DNA of 64,000 bases, taken from positions 4,404,001 to 4,468,000 of the forward strand of contig NC_044596.1 in NCBI RefSeq assembly GCF_901933205.1, given 5' to 3'. Source of the stretch: Camarhynchus parvulus (Eukaryota; Chordata; Aves; Passeriformes; Thraupidae). A model generated the notes under the pieces. That model saw only the letters and a program-made list of their open reading frames with translations. It was not told the origin of the DNA and made no database searches. A program made the position numbers and the translations under genes. Below, piece after piece: positions 1 through 11,589 of this stretch. Numbering within the stretch: the stretch's first letter is position 1; the number at the start of each line of letters is the position of its first letter.

Positions 1-235
1 AAGGAATCGGGGAAACACTACACAGGAATCAGGGAAAAAAAACCACAGGAATCAGGGAAAAAAAACCACAGGAATCAGGGAAAAAAACCACAGGAATCAG
101 GGAAAAAAACCACAGGAATCAGGGGAAAAAATCACAGGAATCAGGGGAAAAAACCACAGGAATCAGGGGAAAAAACCCACAGGAATCAGGGAGCACACAG
201 GAATCGGGGGAAAAACCCACAGGAATCAGGGAAAA
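1..235. repeat. Minisatellite, CAGGAATCAGGGAAAAAA-type unit
   Basis: Roughly twelve copies of an 18-20 bp unit with core ACAGGAATCAGGGAAAAAA, continuing off the left edge. It lies in a TAF8 intron. The stretch 236-511 that follows is non-repetitive intron without a recognisable exon. Confidence 0.9.
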
Positions 236-511
236 CACCGGAATCCTCCTGCCCAGGGTCCCCCCAAAGCTCTGACCCCATCCCTGACCCCCTCCATGAC
301 CTTGGGATTGGATCCCAGACGGGAACAGGATCCCTTGAGCCCTGCAGGCAAATCCCCTCCCGAGTGACCCCGGTGCCTTCACCCCAACCCAGGAGCCCCG
401 AATTCCTGGCGCTGTCGCACAGAAAGCTCCTCGGGAGCTGCCTGGGAGGCAGCAGAGAGGAATCCCAGGGATCCCAGGCTGCTGCCGGCCCGGGAGAGGC
501 GCCCCACGTAC

Positions 512-3500
512 GGGCAGTGATCACCATCCTCTGGGAACGCTTGGCGTAGGCAGGAAGGGTTTCCACGTTGAAGCCTGGAAGACAAAAGAGGAAAAGAGGA
601 ATTCATCCTGTCCAAATCCAGATTTTTTTCCAATTTAAACGAGAAAGGGACGGGCCAGGGGAGCAGATCATGGGGAGGATCATGGAAAAGCATCAGCTGT
701 GTGCGGCCACAGCACAGGGCACCTGTCAGGGACGTGTTTTATGAAAAATCCTTTCCTTAGGATTTTTTCTCCTGAGAAGCTGAGAGGCCTCAGAAAAAAT
801 TTAACAATGATTATCTGCTGCTGTAGAATGCAACAGATGCATCTTTGATTAATCTCATGTGGTTGTTTCTGATTAATGGCCAATCGCAGTCCAGCTGTCT
901 CAGACTCTCCAGTCAGATACAAGATTTTATTATCATTCCATTCTTTTTCTTTCAAACCTTCTGATTAAAACCTTTTTCTATTCTTTTAGTATAGTTTTAA
1001 TATAATATAGATAATCTGTGGTGGTGTTCACAGGGGTCTCAGGATGAGGGAAGAGACGAGGATCTGATTCCATGTTTCAGAAGGCTGATTTATTATTATA
1101 TTATATTATATTATATTATATTATATTATATTATATTATATTATATTATATTATATTATATTATATTATATTATATTATATTATATTATATTATATTATA
1201 TTACATTATATTACATTACATTACATTATATTATATTATATTATATTACATTACATTATATTATATTACATTATATTATATTACAATTATTTATATTATA
1301 TTAATTATATAATTAATAATATATTATATTACTTATATATATTAATATATTAATTAATTATATAATTACATTACATTAATTAATTATATTATATTATATT
1401 ATATATCTATTAAAACCATACTAAAAGAATAGAAGAAAGGATTTCATCAGAAGGCTCAGAAAGGAACAGGAAAAAGAATGGAATTAATAACAAAAGCATG
1501 TGACTCTCAGAGTCTGAGACAGCTGGACTGCGATTGGCCATTAATTAAAAACAACCACATGAGATTAATCAAAGATGCATCTGTTGCATCCCACAGCAGC
1601 AGATAATTATTATTTACATTTTGTTCCTGAGGCCTCTCAGCTTCTCAGGAGGAAAAATCCTAAGGACAGGATTTTCCATAAAATGTGTCTGTGACAATCA
1701 CAAAATAATAAATCAGCCTTCTGAAACATGGACTCAAGATTCTCATCTCTTCCCCTCGCCCTGGGACTCTGTGAACACCAAATCCCAGATTTTTGGGGGG
1801 AAAATTTCCCAATCCAGAGGTGGGAGGGGTGGGAAGAGGGAGCTGCTCACCCATCTCCACCAGGGTGACCACGATGTCCGAGAGCGTGGGCTGGGTCCTG
1901 GCTGTGTGCTCGCAGTAGGACTTGGCACTCCTCCCAATCTCTGAGATATCTGCAGGGAAAAAAACCAGCAGGGATGGAATTCTCACAGCTGGGGCAGCTC
2001 CAGGGATGGGGAACTGGGGGCTGAATCCAGGGATTGGTGCCTTGGATTAGGGGATGATTTTTGGGATTTGTGCCATGAACTGGGGCTGATTTTTGGGATT
2101 GCTGCCTTGGACTGGGGGCTGATTGCAGGAATTGGTGCCTGGAACTGGGGGGCTGATTTTTGGGATTGGGGGCTAATTTTTGGGATTAGTGCCTTGAATT
2201 GGGGGCTGATTTGTGGGATTAGTGCCTTGAATTAGGGGCTGATCCCAGGGATTGATGCCTTGGATTTGGGGATGATTTTTGGGATCAGTGCCTTGGATTT
2301 GGGGATGATTTTTGCGATTGCTGCCTTGGATTGGGGCTGATTCCAGGAATTTGTGCCTTGGATTTTTGGGATTGCTGCCTTGCATTGGGGTTGACTGCAG
2401 GAATTGGTGCCTTGGATTTGGGGCTGATTTTTGGGATTTGTGCCTTGAACTGGGGGCTGATTCCAGGGATTGATGCCTTGGATTTGGGGATGATTTTTGG
2501 GATTTGTGCCTTGGATTAGGGGCTGATTGCAGGAATTGGTGCCTTGAACTGGGGGGGCTGATTTTTGGGACTGGGGGCTGATTTTTGGGATTAGTGCCTT
2601 GGATTTGGGGATGATTTTTGGGATTGCTGCCTTGGATTTGGACTGATATTTGGAATTTGTGCCTTGAATTGGGGGCTGATTCCAGGGACTGGTGCCTTGA
2701 ACTGAGGCTGATTTTGGTATTTGTGCCATGGACTGATTGCAGCCATTGGGGGCTGATTTTTGGGATTTGTGCCTTGGATTTGGGGGCTGATTTTTGGGAT
2801 TGGTGCCTTGGACTTGGGGATGATTTTTGGGATTGGTGCCTTGGATTTAGGGGCTGATTTTTGGGATTTATCTGCGGCGTCAGAGCTGAGCTGCACTCCA
2901 CGCCCTGTCAGCTCTCTCCCCACCCTGTGTCTGTGTGAAAAGCAGGACCCAGCCCCTCCTGGGCGGGCAGGGGGCACTCACAGCTCTGGATCATCTCGGT
3001 GAGCGTCTCCACCGCCGCCTTCTCGGCGCTCTCAAAGCCGGCCTCGGTCAGCAGCGAGCTCACAACCACCTGCAGCGTGCGGCGCCGCGCCAGCTGGTAA
3101 TTGTCTGCGGGGGTGCCAGCCTGCTTGCTGCCCCTCTGGCAGGGAAAAACACAGTCAGAGATCCATGGGATCCATGGGATGGGATGGGATGGGGGATGGG
3201 ATGGGATGGGATCCATTGAATGAGATCCACTGAATGGGATGGGGCAGGGAGCAGGGAATGGAAGGGTTTGGGAGCTGGGACTGGGAAGGGTCACCGAGCA
3301 GGTGGAAGGACCATGGAGCAGAGACTGGGAAGGAACATGGAGCAAGGATTGAAAAAGGTTTGGGAGCAGGTGATGGGAAGGCTGACACAGCAGGAACACA
3401 GGTACACACACATATACACGTGTGCCCTATACACTCACATGGGCACGTGTGTATATATTTTATATATATATATAAATATTTATATAAATACATACATTTA

Positions 3501-3847
3501 CACACGCGTCCTTATAGAACCTCCCAGACACTTTTTGGACGCGGCCCCTTTAAGGAAACCCCCCGTCCCCCCCCAGCCAATTGCAGCGCGCCATCCTCAG
3601 CCAATCAAACCCCGCCTTCCCTCGGGCCCTCCAGCCAATCAGCGCCTCCCTCCCTCCACCCGCCGCCTCCACGCTCCGCGGCCTGGCCGCGGCCGCCTCC
3701 GCGCCCCGGAGGGATCGGGCGCTGCCGCCCCGCCCGGCCCCGCCGGGAACCCGCCGGGAACCCGCCGGGAACCCGCCCTCAGGGCCCCGCGCCCCGGGGA
3801 TCAGGCGCCGTTACCGTGCCGGAGCCGCCGGACGCTGTGTCAGCCAT
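512..3847 (-). CDS. TAF8: TAF8, TFIID subunit 8 (5' part, four exons; rest lies left of the window)
   Basis: TAF8 is a histone-fold subunit of the general transcription factor TFIID and pairs with TAF10 in the nucleus. Exons on the minus strand are: 3815-3847 (start MADTASGGSGT), 2982-3135 (contains PADNYQLARRRTLQVVVSS and TEAGFESAEKAAVETLTEM), 1851-1949 (ISEIGRSAKSYCEHTARTQ, SDIVVTLVEMG) and 512-574 (FNVETLPAYAKRSQRMVITA). All junctions have GT-AG sites and keep the reading frame (phases 0, 1, 1, 1). The residues match human TAF8 closely from recall and cover the histone-fold domain and the start of the linker. The proline-rich middle and basic C-terminus are not in the window. The ATG at 3847 is chosen because it begins the conserved MAD start and sits in a CpG-rich promoter. 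The introns hold a nested LTR pair and a minisatellite. Confidence 0.96.
1017..1696 (-). mobile_element. Nested solo LTR (family A, minus orientation)
   Basis: This starts TGTGGTGGTGTTCACAGG and ends CTGTGACA, the reverse complement of the family A termini, so it is a same-family element inserted in the opposite direction into the copy at 724-1780. It is longer than the 394-bp intact copy because its internal AT-rich stretch has grown into a TTATA-type microsatellite (about 1093-1410). Confidence 0.85.
1093..1410. repeat. TTATA pentamer microsatellite inside an LTR
   Basis: A run of the 5-bp unit TTATA, first pure, then with TTACA variants and finally degenerate TTAAT. It occupies the position of the short AT-rich stretch near the 3' end of family A LTRs, which suggests expansion from that seed. 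Confidence 0.9.
2030..2870. repeat. Minisatellite in TAF8 intron 2
   Basis: Around 25 diverged copies of a 30-37 bp unit with core GATTTTTGGGATTGGTGCC followed by TTGGATTTGGGGCT. It lies between TAF8 exons 2 and 3. Frames through it stay open only because of the repeat. Confidence 0.9.
3165..3245. repeat. GGGAT simple repeat
   Basis: Short run of GGGAT/GGGATG pentamer-like units in TAF8 intron 1, followed by a degenerate GGGAGCAGG-rich stretch and a CA/TA-rich stretch to about 3510. Confidence 0.75.
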
Positions 3848-4090
3848 CTTGGAGCCATATGGAGCTGTGCGCATGCGCCAGGTGCGGGCGGGGCGGTGGG
3901 CGGGCGCGCGGGGCATTGTGGGAATTGTAGTGAAGGCGTAGCGACGCGCGGAGCATCGTGGGAGTTGTAGTGCGGGGGAGGGGAACATCTGGATGCGCCC
4001 GCCCTCCCCTTCCCCCGCACATCTGGAATCCCGAGGGGGCGGAACGAGATGGGATTGATGGTCCCGCCCATCCCAACCCGGACAGGACAC
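3540..4090 (-). promoter_or_regulatory. TAF8: TAF8 CpG-rich promoter and first exon region
   Basis: A GC- and CpG-rich block surrounds the TAF8 start codon at 3847, between AT-rich simple repeats on both sides. Upstream of the gene (higher coordinates) it holds two ZNF143-type motifs. Inside the start of intron 1 are three CCAAT boxes near 3577, 3600 and 3633. No TATA box is seen, as expected for a CpG-island promoter. The exact transcription start cannot be placed from sequence alone. Confidence 0.7.
3913..3971 (-). promoter_or_regulatory. Two ZNF143/THAP11-type sites in the TAF8 promoter
   Basis: Read on the minus strand, 3913-3931 is ACTACAATTCCCACAATGC and 3953-3971 is ACTACAACTCCCACGATGC. 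Both fit the long ACTACAAYTCCCANNATGC element known from ZNF143/THAP11-bound housekeeping promoters. They lie 40 bp apart and 66-124 bp upstream of the ATG. Function is inferred from motif identity and position. Confidence 0.75.
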
Positions 4091-4149
4091 GAGGAGCACG
4101 AGGATTTTGTTGAGTCGGCAAAGTCTCCATTGAAACCTGATTTCATCAC

Positions 4150-4560
4150 ATCCCAATTTATGATATCCTGATTTATGATATCCCAGATTATTTACTATTT
4201 ATATATATATATATATATTATATATGTGTGTGTGTATATAAAATATATTATTTATTATTTATTTATGACATCCCAATTTATTTATTATTTTATGTATCTT
4301 TTTATATATAATATGTTATTTATTATTATTTTATTATATTTATTTATGACATCCCAATTTATGATATCCTGATTTATTATAAAATAAAATAATATTTTAA
4401 TAATAAAATAAATCCCAATTTATTTATTATTTTATATTTATATTTATATTTATATTTATATTTATATTTATATTTATATTTATATTATTTATTTTTATTT
4501 ATTGATTTTATTTATTTATTTATGACATCCCAATTTATGTTATTCTGATTTACGGCATCC
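4150..4560. repeat. AT-rich simple repeats upstream of TAF8
   Basis: Mixture of TATATA, TTTATA and ATTTATTTATGACATCCCA-like units. No gene evidence. Confidence 0.85.
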
Positions 4561-4684
4561 CTGGAGCTCCTTAATTCTGGGCTGTCCTTGAGCCACGATG
4601 AAACTTTGCCTCCTCCACTCATTAACTCTCGTTTCTTTCTAATTAGGCTGGAAAGTGCACAAAAACCACCCTGATTTGAGATAA

Positions 4685-5440
4685 TCGTGATTTATCCCAC
4701 ATTTTGGTCATGATTTATCGTGATTTATCCCACCATTTGATTGTGATTTATTTTGTGATTTATCCCACATTTGGTCATGCTTTATCGTGGTTTATCCCAC
4801 ATTTTGATTGTGGTGTATCCCATATTTTGGTCATAATTTATTGTGGTTTATACCACATTTTGATCATGATTTATTGTGATTTCTCCCACATTTTGGTCGT
4901 GATTTATTGTGGTTTATCCCACATTTTGATCATGGTTTATCCCATATTTTGGTTTTGATTTATCGTGATTTATCCCGCATTTTGATCGTGATTTATTTTG
5001 TGATTTATCCCACATTTTGGTCATGATTTATTTGTGATTTATCGCACATTTTGACCCGTGGTTTATCGCACATTTTGACCCGTGGTTTATCGCACATTTT
5101 GACCGTGGTTTATCGCACATTTTGATCATGGTTTATCCCACTTTTTGGTCGTGGTTTATCCCATATTTTGGTTGTGATTTATTGTGATTTCTCCCACATT
5201 TTGATTGTGATTTATTTTGTGATTTATCCCACGTTTTGGTTGTGATTTGTCCCACATTTTGGTCATGATTTATCATGGTTTATACCACATTTTGATTGTG
5301 ATTTATCATGGTTTATACCACATTTTGAACATGATTTATCCCACATTTTGAACATGATTTATTGTGATTTATCCCACATTTTGATCGTGGTTTATCCCAC
5401 ATTTGATCGTGATTTATCGCGATTTCTCCCCCATTTTGCA
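4685..5440. repeat. Minisatellite, ATTTATCCCACATTTTG unit
   Basis: About 30 copies of a 20-25 bp unit with core GATTTATCCCACATTTTGRT. The flank 5441-5820 is unique sequence without a recognisable exon. Confidence 0.9.
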
Positions 5441-5824
5441 AGGAGCCCCGCTGCCAGCAGAGGGCACGTTGGCACGGAGAAATTCCGATTATTTCTTCAT
5501 TCACCAACCAAATCAGCAGCGCTGAATGAATTCATGGCGATTTTCCCACCCCTCAGCTCTGAAAATCCCCCCAAAAATCTCCTCCAAAAAAACCCCCCCA
5601 AAAATCCCCCCTGCTCCGGGCTGGTCCCAGGCACTCAGAAATTTCTGCCTCCCCCCATCCCTGCCTGGAGTTTTGGGATCCCAAGGGAGGAGGAGATGGA
5701 TCCAAGCTGGGGTTTTTTTGCTGGTTTTTTTTTTTCCTTTTTGAGCTGCTGATTCTGGGACAGCTCCTGCCTTTTTTTGGGACAATTCCTGCCCTTTTTG
5801 GAAATCCAGAGTTGGGAGCGGGGC

Positions 5825-6965
5825 AGGAGAGGGCATACAGTCCGCAATAAAGTCCCCAAGGATGGCAGCCCCAAAAATAGGGGACAATCCCAATAAAGTC
5901 CCCAAGGATGGCAGCCCCAAAAAGGGGACACAGTCCCAATAAAGTCCCCAAGAATGGCAGCCACAAATGAGGGGACAATCCCGATAACGTCCCCATGGAT
6001 GGCAGCCCCAAAAAGGGGGGACAATCCCAATAAAGTCCCCAATGATGGCAGCACCAAAAGGGGACACAGTCCCAATAAAGTTCTCAAGAATGGCAGCCCC
6101 AAAAATGGGGGACAATCCCTGATAAAGTCCCCAAAAATGGCAGCCCCAAAAAGGGGGGACAATCCCAATAAAGTCCCCAGGGATGGTAGCAGCCCCAAAA
6201 GGGGACACAGTCCCAATAAAGTGCCCAAGAATAGCAGCCCCAAGAGGGGACAATCCCGATAACGTCCCCATGAATGGCAGCCCCAAAAATGGGGGACAAT
6301 CCCAATAAAGTCCTGAGGGATGGCAGCCCCAAAAAGGGGGGACAGTCCCGGATAATTCCCCATGAATGGCAGCCCCAAAAATAGGGGACAATCCCTGATA
6401 AAGTCCCCAGGGATGACAGCCCTAAAAATGGGGGACAACCCCCTGATAAAGTCCCCAAGGATGGCAGCACCAAAAGGGGACACAGTCTCAATAAAGTCCC
6501 CAGGAATGGCAGCCCCAAAAAGGGGGGACAGTCCCAATAAAGTCCTGAGGGATGGCAGCCCCAAAAAGGGGGGACAGTCCCTAATAAAGTCCCCATGAAT
6601 GGCAGCCCCAAAAAGGGGGGACAATCCCAATAAAGTCCTGAGGGATGGCAGCCCCAAAAAGGGGGGACAGTCCCAGATAATTCCCCGTGAATGGCAGCCC
6701 TAAAAGGACAGGACACGAAGAGACAATCCCTGATAACGTCCCCAAGGATGGCAGCCCCAAGAGGGGACAGTCCCCAATGAAGTCCCCATTGATGGCAGCC
6801 CCCAAGGAGGGGACAATCCCGATAACGTCCTGAGGGATGCCCCAGGCAGCAGCCCCAAAGAAGGGGACAATCCCCGATAAAGTCCCCATGGATGGCAGCC
6901 CCAAAAGGAGGGGACACGAAGGGACAATCCCCGATAAAGTCCCCAGGGATGGCAGCCCCAGAGGC
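5825..6965. repeat. Minisatellite, AATAAAGTCCCCAAGGATGG unit
   Basis: About 25 copies of a 40-48 bp unit (core CCCAATAAAGTCCCCA, then GATGGCAGCCCCAAAAAGGG). Every unit carries AATAAA on the plus strand, giving a dense cluster of potential polyadenylation hexamers between TAF8 and CCND3. Long open frames on the minus strand come from the repeat periodicity. Confidence 0.92.
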
Positions 6966-7244
6966 ACAGCTGGAGCTGCAGCAGCAGCTGGGAGGCCACG
7001 ATAGCTCCTGTGCTGTCCCCTCCCTGTGCCATGGGGACAGTGGCCCTGTCCCCTCCCAGCCCCAGCTCCTCCTCTCTCAGCTGGAGCTGTCCCCATAATC
7101 CCTTCTGGAAGGTTCTGCCCTGGCTCCACTCCTTGTCCCTCCTGTGGGGCGCTTTGGGGGACCCTTCTCGGGCAGGAAATGCAATTTTGAAGAATTTTGT
7201 GGCTAAAATCTCAATCTTGGATCACGTCCCTGGGGCAAAATTCC

Positions 7245-7780
7245 CCTCGGGATTTGTCCCTAGGGTTGGGTGTGAGGAATTCCAGCAGTTTTTGGCACCC
7301 CAAAATTATCTGAGCAGGTTTTCCACACTCCAGGTGGAAAAGGAAGGGCAGGAAGGGAAAGAGGGTTTATATCGCCATTTCTGGGGGGTTTTGGGGTTTT
7401 TGGGTGGTTTTCTTTTGGTTTTTGTTTTTCATTTTGTTTTGGGGATTTCTTTTGGGGATCCCTGGGGTTGGATGTGAGGAATTCCAGCAGTTTTTGACAC
7501 CCCAAAATTATCTGAGCAGGTTTTCCACACTCCAGGTGGGCAAGAAGGGAAAGAGGGTTTATATCCCCATTTTTGGGGGTTTTGGGTGGGTTTTTTTTAG
7601 TTTTTTTGTTTTTTCATTTTGTTTTCGGGATTTTTTGGGGGATCCCTGGGGCTGGGTGTGAGGAATCCCTTCAGGGCAAGGGGTAGCACCCCAAAAAATT
7701 ATCTGAGCGGGTTTTCCACATTCCAGGTAAGCAGGAAGGGAAAGAGGGTTCATATCCCAATTTTTGGGGTTTTTTGGGAT
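7245..7780. repeat. Tandem repeat, about 190-220 bp unit, three copies
   Basis: Units share GTGAGGAATTCCAGCAGTTT, CCCCAAAATTATCTGAGCAG, TTTTCCACACTCCAGGT and a T/G-rich tail. 7780-8040 is T-rich unique sequence. Confidence 0.85.
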
Positions 7781-8044
7781 TTGGGTTTTTTGGGGGGGGT
7801 TGTTTTGTTTTTTTTTGGGAGATTTTTTTAATTCAGTTTTTTTGTTGTAGTTGTGTTGTTTTTTGTTGGGTTTGGTTTTTTTTTTTCCCATTTTGTTTTG
7901 GGGATTTTTGTCTGAATTTGGGGAAGAGCAGAGGGATTTTACAGGAAAATGCTCAGGAATTCAGAACTTTTCCCTGATTTCAGCAGGAATGATGGAGAAG
8001 GGATTTTCCTCATCCTCACCAGCAGAGCCGGGGCTGTTTTGGGG

Positions 8045-8140
8045 AGGAAATATTCAAACGTTGATGAAATCCAAATATTCGAACCTTGATGAAATTCAAA
8101 TATTCGAACGTTGATGAAATCCAAATATTCAGATGTTGCT
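8045..8140. repeat. Short tandem repeat, AAATATTCGAACGTTGATG unit
   Basis: Four imperfect copies of a 24-25 bp unit (AAATCCAAATATTCGAACNT TGATG). Confidence 0.8.
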
Positions 8141-8419
8141 GAAATGATTTCCCAGGGGGCCCTGCAAGGCTCGGGGGCACCCCAGGGGGTGGCAGGCCAC
8201 GCTTCACGTGCCCACAACTGTCACCTGCTGTCACTTGGGGCTGCTGCCTCTCGTGTGTGACACGGGAGCTGCCACAGCTGGGGCGGCCGTTGGAACTGGG
8301 GCGAGACTTAAGGAGGGGGGACAGGGACAGACAGACGGACAGGGACAGACAGACAGGGGGTGACAACCAGGAAATAGGAAAAAAAACCCCAAAACTGCCC
8401 CATTTAGTGGCATTGGGAT

Positions 8420-9440
8420 GCTTCAAACCCCTTTATTGAGGCAGGGAAAGAAATCCCAGTATTTGGGGTGCTCCAAATCTTTTATAGAGGCAGGGAAAGA
8501 AATCCCAATCTTTGGGATGCTCCAAACTCTTTATCAAAGCAAGAAAAGATACAACCTCAGTATTTGGGATGCTTCAAACCCTTTATTGAGAAAGGGAAAG
8601 AAATTCCAATATTTGGGATGCTCCAAACCCTTCATCAAGGCAGAGAAAAACACAACCCAAATCTTTGGGATGCTTCAAACCCTCTATAGAGGCAGGGAAA
8701 GAAATCCCAATATTTGGGAAAAATGCAACCCCGATTTTTGGGATGCTCCAGATGCAACCCCAACATTTGGGATGCTCCAAACCCTTTATAGAGGAAGGGA
8801 TAAATACAACCCAAATATTTGGGATACTCCAGAAGCAATCCCAAGATTTGGGATGCTCCTTTATCAAGGCAGGGAAAGCTGCAATCCCAACATTTGGGAT
8901 GCTCCAAACCCTTTATAGAGGCAGGGAAAGAAATCCTAATATTTGGGAAAAATGCAACCCCAATTTTTGGGATGCTCCTGATGCAATCCCAACATTTGGG
9001 ATGCTCTAAACCCTTTACTGAGGCAGGGAAAGAAATCCCGATATTTGGGGGGCTCCAGATCTTTTATAGAGGCAGGAAAAGATGCAACCCCAATCTTTGG
9101 GAAAATGCAATCCCAACATTTGGGATGCTCCAGATGCAACCCCAATCTATGGGGTGCTCTGAATCCTTTATTGACTCAGGGAAAGATGCAACCCCAATCT
9201 TTGGGATGCTCCAAATCCTTTATAGAGGCAGGGAAAGAAATCCCAATCTTTGGGATGCTCTAAACCCTTTATAGAGGCAGAGAAAGAAATCCCAATATTT
9301 GGGATGCTCCAAATCTTATACAGAGGCAGGGAAAGATACAATCCAAATTTTTGGGATTTTATCCCAAACCCTTTATCAAGGCGGGGAAAGATGCAACCCC
9401 AATATTTGGGATGCTCCAAACCCTTTATAGAGGCAGGGGT
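8420..9440 (+). repeat. Minisatellite A (plus copy), GGATGCTCCAAACCCTTTAT unit
   Basis: About 20 copies of a 45-60 bp unit (GGATGCTCCAAACCCTTTAT, AGAGGCAGGGAAAGAAATCC, CAATATTTGG). The same unit recurs in reverse at 11590-11870. Open frames of 150-170 codons here have repeat-encoded composition and no homology that I recognise. 9440-9970 is unique sequence. Confidence 0.9.
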
Positions 9441-9969
9441 TTTGTGCCTGTGACTCCCTCTCTCCCTGTTTTCCCTGTGCTCTGTGGAGGAGCAGCCTTG
9501 GCCGTGCTGCCCTAAAGGAGAATTTTGGGCTGCAGGACTCAGACCCTCCCTGTGGCTTCCTCACTTTGGGTGAACAGAAAAAATCCCCACAAAAATCTCC
9601 CTGCTGGCCATCAGGATGGCCCCAAAGCTTTCCAGAACTCCTGGCCTCGTTTCCTACAGAAAAACCCAGCTAAACCCCCCCAGCCTGGCCTCCCTTCCCC
9701 ACAAATTCTCCATCTGCCCAGCCTGACCACTGGTGGGACAATCCCACAAAGTGTCCCCCCAAAAAAGGGGCGCTCAGGAGGGGCTCTGACCCCGCTGCGG
9801 AGTGGCTGCAGCGTCTCCAGCCGTGAATAATCCCCTCAGTTTAGTGGGAGAGCAGCTGGGGAGGCTGTTTGGGAAGCTGCGCCACATCTGGATGTCCCCA
9901 GAGCCTCGCAGGTGGCACCGCGGTGTCTAATCCTGCCAGCCCAGCCTGGCGTTATCGAGGCCCTGTGGG

Positions 9970-10100
9970 GGCACAAAGGGCACAGATAAAGCAAAAAGTC
10001 CTTTTATTTTGGGTGCTCCTGCAGCTCCAGGCAGAGATAAAGCAAAAACTCCCTTTTTTTATTTTTTTGGGTGCTCCTGTAGCTCCAGGCTTGGGTTTCT
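9970..10100. repeat. Two-copy repeat, AGATAAAGCAAAAACTCC unit
   Basis: Two copies of an approximately 60-bp unit ending GGGTGCTCCTGCAGCTCCAG. Confidence 0.75.
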
Positions 10101-10309
10101 CAGAATGCAGCTGCCCTCAAAGGAGAAACGAGACAAACAAACGTGTGGGGATGGGGACAGGGAGTGATAGCGCTGCCAGCAGTGCTGGCCCTGTCCCTGT
10201 CCCTGTCCCCAGGCACAGGGAGAGGCTGCCCTGGGCTATCAGCACCCTACAGATTAAGGGGGAAGAGCTGCCTGCACTTCCAGAGGCAGCTGTGCCACCA
10301 AACTGCAGG

Positions 10310-10515
10310 GTTTCGATGGAAATCCCACAATTTTTCCACAGCCCTGCAGGGTTTGGAATGGAAATCCCAAATTTTGGAATGGAAATCACAAATTTTTCCT
10401 CAGCCCTGCAAGGTTTGGAATGGAAATCCCACAATTTTCCTCAGCTCTGCAAGGTTTGGAATGGAAATCCCAAATTTTGGAATGGAAATCCCACAATTTG
10501 TCCTCAGCCCCTCCA
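10310..10515. repeat. Minisatellite, TTTGGAATGGAAATCCCA unit
   Basis: About seven copies of TTTGGAATGGAAATCCCA, interleaved with CAATTTTTCCTCAGCCCTGC. Confidence 0.85.
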
Positions 10516-10646
10516 GGAAATCCATCCTGTCTTGGTGTCTGTGTGAGAGAGACTTGAAATCACCTCAAATATTGAAATTTGCATTTTTTTCTGCTCAGCC
10601 CCCTGCCAGGGCAGCTCCTGGGCTGGTGGGAAGTGATGCCAGGTTT

Positions 10647-10704
10647 GGGATTGGGATTGGGATTGGGATTGGGATTGGGATTGGGATTGGGATTGGGATT
10701 GGGA
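10647..10704. repeat. GGGATT hexamer microsatellite
   Basis: Nine to ten perfect GGGATT units. This is not the vertebrate telomere hexamer TTAGGG in any rotation. 10704-11590 is mostly unique, with short duplications such as TCCTAAGTGATAAATTCTA near 10890-10940 and GAAATAGGGTTGGGAAAT near 11000-11050. Confidence 0.9.
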
Positions 10705-11589
10705 TCTGTCTAAAGGAGGGGACACATCCCAGTGGCCCAAGCAGGGACCAAACACGAGCCCTGGGAAGTCCTGCTTGGCTCAGCAGCTCAATTTTCCATG
10801 CAGGGAAACAGAAAAATCCCTTTTTTTTTCAGGGATCCACTGCTTGAGATGAATATTATCCTAATTAATAAACTGGAAATAAGGGATAAATCCTATCCTA
10901 AGTGATAAATTCTATCCTAAATGATAAATTCTATCCTAAGGAATGAACCAAAACCAGAGACTGCGCATTTGGCCTGAACCTCACAGGGCTCTGCTGTGAA
11001 ATAAGGTTGGGAAATCCTCCAAGACACCCCAAATTCCTGTGAAATAGGGTTGGGAAATGCTGCAAAACACCCCAAAATCTCAATTTTTGCACCTCTGAGC
11101 GCCAAAATCCTGTTTGATTCCTGCCCTGATGGAGCTCTCAGGGTCTTCCCCCTCAGGATGGTCCCCTGATGGTGGCAGGGAGACAAAAAGAAACAAAAAA
11201 ATCTTCAAAACCACAAGGCTGCCTTTGCCCCCACAGATTTCAGGGCGTCCCCACAAACCCGTTGTGCCCCACAAATTTATTTTTACCTGCCAAATGCGCT
11301 GTGAGAGCTCAAAAGTGTTTCTTTACTTCCTGCAGAGTGAAAAATCGGGCGGGAAAAAACAAAAAATAAAAGCTGCTGAGCAACGATCTATGCTCACCTG
11401 CAGGGCTGGGTGCACAGCTGAGAGCTCCAGAGCAGTTTTTGCGCCCCTAAATCTCCTCTGAACCCCACACCTGCAGCTCTGGCTGGCTCTGAAGTGTTTT
11501 GGGGGGAGATTTGAGCTCAGCCTGCAAAGCCAGCAGGGCTCAGGGATTCTGCTGGTGGGTCCTGATCTTTGCAAAGCTCAGCTTAAATG

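Larger units (their letters stand above)
724..1780 (+). mobile_element. Solo LTR (family A, plus orientation) split by a second LTR
   Basis: The left part 724-1016 begins TGTCAGGGACGTG and includes the family A body (CTCCTGAGAAGCTGAGAGGC, TTATCTGCTGCTG). The right part 1697-1780 continues with the AATAAT/AATAAA region, CAGCCTTCTGAAACATGG and an end in GAACACCA. The same family is intact at 34824-35217. The two parts join where that intact copy is continuous, so an insertion split this one. No clean target duplication was found. It lies in the TAF8 intron between exons 3 and 4. Confidence 0.85.

Noticed and set aside
5635..6917. Minus-strand frames of up to 340 codons with FIGxVPxFWGCH-like repeats
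   Set aside because: Pure reading of the 46-bp minisatellite; several frames are open at once, as expected when the unit lacks stops.
8420..9440. Regularly spaced repeats that superficially resemble a CRISPR array
   Set aside because: Eukaryotic host, no cas genes, spacers are themselves repeats, and units vary in length.
10647..10704. GGGATT run considered as interstitial telomeric sequence
   Set aside because: No rotation of GGGATT equals TTAGGG.
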